A stretch of 64,000 nucleotides of DNA. It comes from Dillenia suffruticosa (lineage: Eukaryota; Streptophyta; Magnoliopsida; Dilleniales; Dilleniaceae). Below, piece after piece: positions 56,051 to 64,000 of the stretch (position 1 is its first letter; the number at the start of each line of letters is the position of its first letter). Below the pieces are notes generated by a model. The model saw only the letters and a program-made list of their open reading frames with translations. It had not been told where the DNA came from and ran no database searches. The position numbers and the translations under genes are program-made. The stretch spans positions 7,042,174 through 7,106,173 of the forward strand of contig JAVTVX010000002.1 of the NCBI GenBank assembly GCA_033439265.1, in the 5' to 3' direction.

Positions 56051-58640
56051 GAATGTACAAAAACTCAAGGATGAGAAATCCTTAGAGAAGAAATACAAAG
56101 TCAATACATCAACTAATGGATGATAGCAATCTAATCGCTCTTTAACTCTTTTAAACTATAATCTTTTTAAATTTTTGAAACACGAATCTACAGAAAAATA
56201 TAAAAAAAAGACTTATCCTGAAAAAGAGAAGAATCAATAAATTGGCTTGGAATTATTCGTTTTCTCATCTTTTGGCACAAGAAAAGGGTGAAAAGGGATG
56301 TGAAAAATTCCTTTTCGTGGTTCTGGCGTGCTAGCTTCAAATGCACCAATTAATAGCCACAAAAGCATAGTGCTAAAGCAAGAGAGCATCATTTTTTTTT
56401 CTTTTTTTCTCCCAAAACCTTTAAATTTCTTACAACCTAGGGAGGCTCCATGATGAGCCCAAATTGTGTCACACACAACAAAAGCAAAAAGATAGTTCCA
56501 CATCTCTTGGATAGCTGAACAATGCAAAAACAAGCGATCCTTGTTTTTGAGTAAGGCAAATGAAACAAACATCAGGAGAGAGTTTTAAAAGGTCTCCTCT
56601 TTTGAAGTAGATTGTTAGTATTTATCTTGTTAAGTATCATAAACCAAATAAAAGACTTAATCTTGGTAGGAAATTTAACCTTCCAAATAAAGTTGTTTAA
56701 AAGAAAAGGAAGGTGTTGAGGAAGATTAATAAAATGATGAAAAAAGAGTTGGAAGAAAAGCAACGGAATTGTCAAGACTCCAAATCCTAGAATGAGGGAC
56801 ACTCTGATAAGGTTCATTTCCTTGTGAGAGGGAAGTGACGGATGAAAACTCTAAAATTTCTCGATCGTTAAGATTTAAAAAAAAATGAAAATCCCAAGAA
56901 TGATGCTGTCAAGAATCGAAATCTTTCATAGGGAGCTGAATGAAATCTAAACAACCTATAAAGACGAAGAAAGGAAATGGACAAGAGGGAACCTCAATCC
57001 ATTGATCCTCCAAAAAAAAAAGATATGAGAACCATTATCCACTTTTAAAGGCATTAAGAGAAAGAAAAGTATGATATGGTTGACAAATGGATTTCAAGGA
57101 TTACAAATGAGAAACTCTCACTCTATCATCGACATTCCATCCATTATGTCGGAGACCATACTTGCTTCTAATAATAGAATGCCATAAAGGATTTGGAATC
57201 TTCAAATCCACTTACTAAGAAATGTTCTTGGAAATCACAATATGAGATCCAAACCTCCCTTAACCTTGGACTTTGACACTAGATCCCACTTCATCAAATG
57301 ATCCCTTTTAGTGAACCCACTCCCTGACCTAGGGAAATCTCTTGTCAACTTCTCAATCTTGTTTGTTACCCCAACATGGACCTTAACATGGGAGAGGAAG
57401 TAAAGAGGAAAAACTAGACAATCACTCATGGATGAGAGCAATATGCTCTTTAAGGGAGAAAAGAGCTCCCTTCCATCCATTTAATCTTCTCCTAATTTTA
57501 TCCACAACAAAATCTCAAATATGAATGCTCCTAGGGTTTACTCACGAAGGAACTTCTAAATAAGAAATATGCCAGTCCTTCTTATCACAGTTGGCAAGAG
57601 CAGCCAATTGAAAGTCTCACCAGAAACATTGATACCAAGAAGCTCACTATTGGCCATATTAATCTTCAGCTTAGAAATTTTCTTGAAAATGGAAAGTGAG
57701 GAAATCATATCCTTGAATCCCTCAATATCCTCTCTAAGCAAGAGGATACTCATCTGAAAAGTGTAGATGAGATAGGAAATCTCATCACACCCCACCCTAA
57801 AACTAAAGTACACATTGTGATTACACTCAAACCTAAAACTAAATCATCCTACCCTCTCAATTATCACCGGTATTCCTCAACCACTCTTCTAAGGTTTTTG
57901 TAAGGAAAGTTCATATTCTCAAACCTAAAAGGAGACGGACCCCAGATGGTTTGATTACACTCAAGGATAACAAAATGATCATAAGTGGTTCTACTGAGAA
58001 AATCATGGCTGAGATTAGGGAAACACAGTAAAGAAAATGATCGATACAGGAAGCACCGCTTCTCACTCCACACGCAGACCTAGTAAATTGACCACCAAGT
58101 GACCATTATTCAATGGAATGTCCTAGAAATCACAACCTCTGATGAAAGAGTGGAAAGCTAACCTGCTGCAAGAACTTTTAACCCCATTCAATTTCTCCAA
58201 AGGAAATCTGACCACATTAAAGTCCCCACCCAAGACTCAATTTGGGGAGCAAAGACCAAAGACCCCATAAACTGAGATAAACCTACAATAGTGGTGGCCC
58301 CTGTCCTGAATTAGAACATAAAGGGAAAAGGATCGATAGATACAATCAAACCGGTGAAAAGTCCTAACGTCCCAAATGATAATGATCCCCTCTAATGAAC
58401 CACTAGAAGAAAGACACTCTTAACCCTTAAATCTAGATTCCCAGATAGAGTTAATGAAACTAGCATCTACTTCTTCTAACTCGGACTCTTGAAAAAGAGA
58501 ATATTAGGGGCAACTCTAAGAATGGTTTCTCTAACCTTTGTCCTTTCTTTAGTGTTGCTTAAAACCCTGGCATTCCAATTAAACACCTCTGTTGGTCACC
58601 TGAAATGCCTAAGTTCGAGTCTCTAAACACTCCTCACCCT
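56051..58640 (-). mobile_element. L1-type LINE, internally deleted, in the FGT1-like intron
   Basis: On the minus strand, from right to left: endonuclease text (about 58588-58190: NWNARVLSNTKERTKVRETI, then GGDFNVVRFPLEKLNG), the end of the endonuclease/linker (58073-57864: SRTTYDHFVIL, WGPSPFRFENMNF), a late RT portion (57813-57556: FKKISKLKINMANSELLGI), post-RT text (57480-57235: SDCLVFPLYFLSHVKVHVGV) and a zf-RVT-like tail (56817-56234: FIWKVKFPTKIKSFIW, LFLHCSAIQEMWNYLF). Most of the RT palm is deleted, and the active-site box survives only in a shifted frame as FSDE. It is antisense to the host gene, as intronic insertions often are. Confidence 0.85.
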
Positions 58641-60160
58641 GCCTCACCTGTTTATTCTTTTTCCTAACATGGACAAGAAAAGCCTGTTTGGCTTCTATGA
58701 AGTGTTAAAATATGTTATGAAAATCTTTTATAGTGTGGGATGGTGTTTATTTCCCCTCTTTTTTGCTCTTTGGATGGTTCCTGGAGCACTTCTTTGGCTA
58801 AACTGTTGAGGTACTGCTGCTGTACTTTTCTAATAGTTTGTTTTCTCTTTTCTAGTATGAGAATGCAGTCAGAAATGCAATGGAGAAGAGAGAGATTAAG
58901 GAAAAGAGAGAGAGAGAGAATAGACCACAGATGGGAAAAAAGAAGAAAGAGGGAGAGTAGAGGTGGATACGAGGGAGAGAGTATAAAAATTCCAATAGCT
59001 ATGATCTATTCTTATTCAAGTCTTCAGAGTTCTATAAACCTAAGCCTTAAAATGAAATAATCTCAACCAATAATCCTGATAAAAATGGCACGAGATGAAT
59101 AATAATAGGCGCTTACTTTAATTTGTAAATAATTTTTTAAGTGCCTCAATGTTTGGTCTTCCTTTAAGTCATTTGAATGTTTTGTGGAGGCATTGATTTT
59201 ATAGTCTGTACTGTGTAGCTTTCGTTGGCTGAACACTTGCTTTGTATTTGTACACATGCATAATTTTTCCATTTTGTGTAATTTTTTTTCTCCAGAAAAA
59301 TGCAAGTGTGCTAAAACCCTAGATACTAAATAACATTCAACATGTTCTGTACAAGGATGCATCTCTATTCTCAAAAACCTTCTTTACCTATGTAAACATA
59401 TATTATTAAAAGTAATTCCTACAAAATTATATATTATTCGAAGTAATTTTATCAAAATGAATTATTTAGTATGAAAGATCTATTTAAAAGATTATTTTCA
59501 ATAACATAATTGCTTTTAAGCAAGAACATTTCTATATTATAATTTAACTTATTGCTGTTGAGATTTAAATTGATGATGAATCGTGATTATTTATAAAGAA
59601 TGTAGGTCCTACAAGAGGGGTTAAAAATTGAATACCTAAGATTCATTGTGAGAATGAACAAAAGTAATAGAAGGAACACTTTATAAGTTCTAATTTCTTT
59701 ATATAAAATTCAGAATTCATTTCAAAAAATAAATTATATAACTATTCCATCCTAAAATCCATTGCTGATTCAAAACGCATTATGACACAAGATGCATTTT
59801 GAATTGAACCAGGAAGTTTGAATTGAACTGGGAAGTGCAAAAATCTTCTTATAAGAAACTAATAGAAAGCACAAAAACAATGCCCTTAGTTTTTTGCTTG
59901 TTGAATTATATCCTATAGGTGTACGTCTTTTATATATTGGTAATTGTAAACACTTTATAGCCTCTTCTATTCCGTGTCTCTTGTCCTTGTTCTTTGTTGC
60001 TTGTTGATTGGAGACCTATTCGGACATTGCTCTCATTAGGCATTGTAAAGAGTCATATATATTTAATTTTGGAAGAGAAGGGGGATTTGGCGATTAGCTT
60101 TCCACATATAATGTGATAAGGAGTTTTGGGGAAAATTTCTTTTGTTGGTTAATGGTGCAC
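58641..60160. other. FGT1-like intron 1 (continued), no supported gene
   Basis: AT-rich with a purine-rich GAGAGAAAGA patch near 58885-58980. Short ORFs lack any recognisable similarity. Confidence 0.5.
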
Positions 60161-60164
60161 AGTA

Positions 60165-60965
60165 GAAACAACAACAACAACAACAACAACAAATCGAGTC
60201 TTAATTCTAAATTTTGGGATCGACCGTTTGAAACCAATATCCGAGATAGGAGAGGGAAAAAAATTATCGATAGAAACTTAAACAACAACAACATAATGAC
60301 AATAGTGCATTAATTCAAATGGTTTGGATTCTCCAATACCACTCATTCCTATCTAAAGTCATATTCTCAACTAAACTTTTGACACTCATATCTTTATGGA
60401 TAATTTGTATTTACGTTTTCAATGGTGTATCTTGATATTTTATTAAATTTTTCACATTTAAGGTTTCGTTCTTCTTAATTGGTACGTCTTTGGATTTTTG
60501 TTGTATATGTCCAAACCATCTTAGATTATAATCTCTCATCATATCTATAATTGAATTCACTTTCAACTTGGTATATACATATTTTTTTCTAGTGTTATCT
60601 TTTCTAATTTTACTATGCATCCATGTGAGTATTCTCATTTCAGTTATGATTATTTTTTGCTCTTGTTGTTATTAATGCCCAACACTTGGTGTCATACTAT
60701 AATGTAGTATCTTACTGTAGTTCTATAAAACCTCCCTTCAACTATAGTGGCATCGTATGATTGCAAAGACTTCTAAATGCGCTTCTTCATTTCATTCGAC
60801 CTGCATGGATTTTATGATTGATATCTCCATCTATGTTGCTTCGCTTTGAATGATGGACTCTAGGTATCTAAAATGTTCATTCTTTGGTATATTCTGTTTC
60901 CTTAATTGTTTCTTCATCATCGTGATGATTACCACCAAACGTACATTTCATATGCTCAGTTTTTC
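60165..60965 (-). mobile_element. RTE-type LINE 3' fragment with (CAA)n tail
   Basis: Minus-strand ORF 60638-60411 has RILTWMHSKIRKDNTRKKY and MMRDYNLRWFGHIQQKSKDVP, the conserved C terminus of plant RTE elements (R-L-R-W-F-G-H). Upstream broken text to about 60960 continues the same protein (FRYLESIIQSEAT, then GRFYRTTVRYYII). Beyond the stop the left side carries AACAACAACAACAAC repeats (60168-60191), consistent with the short microsatellite tail typical of RTE elements. Confidence 0.75.
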
Positions 60966-61134
60966 ATCAACTTAATATAAATCTTTTGGATTCTATTGTG
61001 ACCCTCCATACACTAGAAAATTATGAGAATTGTAATCATTGTTGTGTGGTTCATGATGTTTGGGCTCTATAGCAAGTATTGAAGCTCATGTGATGAGGCT
61101 TTGGAAATGTATTAGAAAGGGATGCTTTTTGTTT

Positions 61135-61380
61135 GTTGGGGGGGTTGGATCTTGCTTAATTAATCTTGTTTATGTTTCTTTTAGCTTATTTCAAAGTTCC
61201 TATTGAAGTGGTGGCAGACACAAATGAGAAGATTAGAAATTTCCTTTGGTATGGGTGAAGTTTGAGAAGAGAGAGAACTTAGTTTAGTGACAGTTTTTTT
61301 GGGCCTAAAATTGGAGGGTGGCTTGGGTATTTGTATATGGTGTTCACGACCATTGTGATGGTTGAAAGGTCGCCACATTT
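61135..61380 (+). mobile_element. L1-type LINE scrap
   Basis: + strand text after the RT domain: LINLVYVSFS, then FKVPIEVVADTNEKIRNFLWYG with a stop, and LEGGLGI near 61310. The pattern S-x-F-K-x-P...F-L-W-x-G...G-G-L-G-I is the post-RT region of plant L1 elements. Only about 250 bases remain. Confidence 0.6.
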
Positions 61381-62016
61381 TTTTCCCCACATCAAGGGGA
61401 GGGAGATTTGAACCCCTGACCTAATGATTGTGGTTTTTGTTACATGGCACTCCTACCATGCGCTGGACGGAAACAATCAGTTGTGGAATAGTACACAGTA
61501 GTGCCAACTTTCCTTTTCGGTTTAGTGAAATTTGCTAGAAGGCAAATTTTTTTTCCTAAGAGTTGCTTAATGCCTTGTTGATAGTGTTCAAAAGATTAGG
61601 CAAATTTTTGGTTAGTCTGATCCTTGGTGCATCTCTTTTCCTGTTTTTGAGTTATTCTTTTGTAATTGCATACCTGCTAGTTGAATGCCCTAATTTGGGG
61701 GCTTAACCATGCTTGGTGTAATCAGTCATGCATATTTGGTACGAAATATGTTTATCATGAGCAAAAATTCTGTTGTTTATGTGGAGTAATTGCTATCTGT
61801 CTTTTTGGATTTTTTTCGGTCTTTATCAGTATTTTTACTTTAAAGTTAGAATCGTATGACTCATGATCCTATTCTCCCTTTACATTCGAAGACCCTTAAA
61901 TGTAGAACTTTGATTTTAATAACCTTGCATGAATGCCCCTAGGCTGCTCAGTCCGGTCAATGTAATGTTGGGGGATCGCTCCCTAGATTGAGTTGCACAT
62001 CATCTTATGGGCATGC
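61381..62016. other. Intergenic or intronic DNA without a supported feature
   Basis: No similarity recognised. 61380-61470 (CCCCACATCAAGGGGAGGGAGATTTGAACCCCTGACC...) resembles the tRNA-box-like ends of plant SINEs, but no second box or tail is visible. Confidence 0.4.
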
Positions 62017-62783
62017 TGATGTGAACCCATTGGGTATAAAAACCCTAGAACCCACGAACAAGTTAATTTAGCCCAAAAATTGTCCCAACGAATTATTTGA
62101 ACCGGTGGAATTTAAAACCTCAACCCTTGCCCTAAAGGAGGAAGAACCTAAGGTATATGACCTTAGACCCGTTTCTCACTAGATCAAGAATCTTGGTATA
62201 AAGATGGAATGAATGACGCTACAATCTAGATGGTTCGAAATCTAGATTGATAAGTCAAAGAACTAAACAAGACTCATATCTTGAATAAGTTCAAGTTCTC
62301 AAAAGAACAAGACCTGTGTGAAGAATCCTCACAATTTTATTAATTCTCTCAAAAGTGTTGTTTTACACAATGTATAATGTTCTATTTATAGCCTAAAGGT
62401 AAAAATATAATTGGCAACTAAAAATTTAGTAACTCTCCAAACAATAAAGAATTAGGAAACTAAACATAAGTTACAAATAAAAATTAGGAAACTAAATAAA
62501 TCAAACTATTTTGACCAAATCTTGCTGTTATTTTTCTTTATTTTCGTCCTCCCTTGGTTTTGGATAGTTTTGGGCCTTTTATTCTTCCAACTGGGTTTGC
62601 ATGAGCATAATTGATTCCCCTTTTGGTTCTTCACTCATTTGGGTTCCAATTTCTTATTGTAAAACCCTTTAAATTAAGTTATTCAGTACTTTTTTGGACA
62701 TTTTAACTCGAACTTTTGTTATTGGCCCAACTGAAATTTGAGTTGAATGTTGTAAATTTCTTGCAGTCTTGATAATCACATCA
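62017..62783 (-). repeat. 3' LTR (767 bp) of the antisense element
   Basis: Near-identical to 63269-64000; a few single-base differences are visible (for example ACCCATTGGG versus ACCCGTTGGG). TGATGT...ACATCA termini form a short inverted repeat. Confidence 0.92.
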
Positions 62784-63254
62784 TTCCCCCCTTCTTGACA
62801 ACGATTTGTCCCCAAATCGTCACCTGTGTGAATATGCATCCGCAACCGCATTTTGCTTGGAAAAAGTCTCGATGAATTCAATCCCTCGAACATGTCTCTT
62901 ACCATCTTAATGAATCAACAACTCTTTGAATTTAACTTACAAATAATTGTCTTGTGAAATTCAAAGAAAGAATAACAAGAAAAATAAAGAAGAAAAATAA
63001 GTGAGAAATAAGAAAGTCGCAAATTTGAAAAAATTCCAAATTAAGAAAGAAACAAATATGGAATGAATTGAATCAGAAAGGTGAATAAAGAAAGAAAATA
63101 CGGAAGGTGAACAAATAAGGAAAAAAGAAGAAATAAAGAAGAAACAACAAAAGAAAAGAAAAAAATTGGAAGCTGCCTTTGTTTTATGAAAAATTATAGA
63201 CAAATATGAACAATTATAGACAAATATGAACAACTCGAAGGGTAACCCGAAATT

Positions 63255-63268
63255 GCTCTGATACCAAC
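63255..63268 (-). other. Primer binding site of the antisense element
   Basis: GCTCTGATACCAAC on the + strand is the complement of GTTGGTATCAGAGC and abuts the LTR end at 63269. Confidence 0.9.
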
Positions 63269-64000
63269 TGATGTGAACCCGTTGGGTATAAAAACCCTAG
63301 AACCCACGAACAAGTTAATTTAGCCCAAAAATCGTCCCAACGAATTATTTGAACCGGTGGAATTTAAAATCTCAACCCTTGCCCTAAAGGAGGAAGAACC
63401 TAAGGTATATGACCTTAGACCCGTTTCTCACTAGATCAAGAACCTTGGTATAAAGATGGAATGAATGACGCCACAATCTAGATGGTTCGAAATCTAGATT
63501 GATAAGTCAAAGAACTAAACAAGACTCATATCTTGAATAAGTTCAAGTTCTCAAAAGAACAAAACCTGTGTGAAAAATCCTCACAATTTTATTAATTTTC
63601 TCAAAAGTGTTGCTTTACACAATGTATAATGGCCTATTTATAGCCTAAAGGTAAAAACATAATTGGCAACTAAAAATTTAGTAACTCTCCAAACAATAAA
63701 GAATTAGGAAACTAAACATAAGTTACAAATAAAAATTAGGAAACTAAATAAATCAAACTATTTTGACCAAGTCTTGTTGCTATTTTTCTTTATTTTCGTC
63801 CTCCCTTGGTTTTGGATAGTTTTGGGCCTTTTATTCTTCCAACTGGGTTTGCATGATCATAATTGAGGCCCCTTTTGGTTCTTCACTCATTTGGGCTCCA
63901 ATTTCTTATTGTAAAACCCTCTGAATTAAGTTATTCAGTAACTTTTTTGGACCTTTTAACTCGAACTTTTGTTACTGGCCCAACTGAAACTTGAGTTGAA
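63269..64000 (-). repeat. 5' LTR of the antisense element (incomplete)
   Basis: Direct repeat of the 62017 LTR, reaching the window edge with about 35 bases still to come. Confidence 0.92.

Larger units (their letters stand above)
62017..64000 (-). mobile_element. Non-autonomous LTR retrotransposon (antisense), right end cut by window
   Basis: Two direct repeats, 62017-62783 and 63269 to beyond 64000, flank a 485-base interior. Read on the minus strand, the LTR starts TGATGTGATTATCAAGACTG and ends GGTTCACATCA. The 5' LTR is followed by GTTGGTATCAGAGC, a tRNA-Met primer binding site (complement at 63255-63268). The 3' LTR is preceded by a purine tract (AAGAAGGGGGGAA, complement at 62784-62797). 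The interior encodes no gag or pol, only a few residues like a gypsy pol terminus (DLGTNRCQEGGNDV) and an A-rich stretch. It looks like an internally deleted gypsy element still carrying the signals needed in cis. Confidence 0.88.

Noticed and set aside
58740-59060. ORF with an Arg/Glu-rich stretch as a possible FGT1 exon.
   Set aside because: The charged run comes from a GA-rich low-complexity patch, and the text does not resemble the region after EEVNE in strawberry-notch proteins.
59063-59374. 103-residue minus-strand ORF as a small gene.
   Set aside because: No domain, no similarity I recognise, no promoter or splice context; ordinary intron or intergenic DNA.
63000-63233. Minus-strand 90-residue ORF rich in Phe/Ser as a membrane protein.
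   Set aside because: It is the complement of an A-rich tract in the interior of the LTR element; the apparent hydrophobicity comes from TTT/TCT codons.

Overview
This is nuclear DNA of a flowering plant, most likely a eudicot. It is AT-rich, has long introns, and is packed with plant-type retroelements and DNA transposons. Four phosphoglycerate kinase (PGK) loci and the first exon of a FORGETTER1/strawberry-notch-type gene are the only host genes I can support. All five lie on the + strand. Nearly everything else is mobile DNA, most of it decayed.

Layout. (1) 1-1240: 3' end of a plastid-type PGK gene. (2) 1240-3940: AT-rich intergenic DNA. (3) 3945-19918: duplication unit 1. It holds an intact cytosolic PGK (15268-19307), but its upstream part is interrupted by a LINE fragment (about 4561-5482) and by a Ty1-copia element with both LTRs (6135-14403). 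That element is itself split by an antisense copia fragment. (4) 19919-36157: a large SIRE/Maximus-like copia element. A CACTA-type DNA transposon (24614-27127, TAT target duplication) sits in its reverse transcriptase and a Reina-like chromovirus (about 29177-33899) in its 3' part. (5) 36158-42845: duplication unit 2, with a second intact cytosolic PGK (38484-42076) and without the large insertions of unit 1. (6) 43685-45190: a 5'-truncated PGK copy holding only the last two exons. (7) 45185-46846: an antisense MULE transposase fragment. (8) about 47720-54245: a decayed + strand MULE carrying a transposase remnant and a plant-mobile-domain (PMD) gene remnant. (9) 54466-54930: exon 1 of the FGT1-like gene. 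The rest of the window (9 kb) shows no further FGT1 exon, only an L1 LINE, an RTE LINE fragment, a second L1 scrap, and an LTR element with a 485-bp interior running off the right edge.

How it fits together. The plastid-type and cytosolic-type PGK genes lie in tandem. The cytosolic gene was copied at least twice together with its promoter and flanks. The two complete cytosolic copies encode 401-residue proteins that differ at 8 positions by my hand translation. The partial copy has 12 differences in only 117 residues, including changes in a nearly invariant nucleotide-site loop. From memory, Arabidopsis PGK3 (AT1G79550) and FGT1 (AT1G79350) are also near neighbours, so this looks like a conserved chromosomal block inflated by transposons.

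Limits: splice sites and domain names come from reading by eye. Outer borders of old elements are approximate unless a terminal repeat or target duplication is stated. I found no tRNA, rRNA or CRISPR locus that I would defend.
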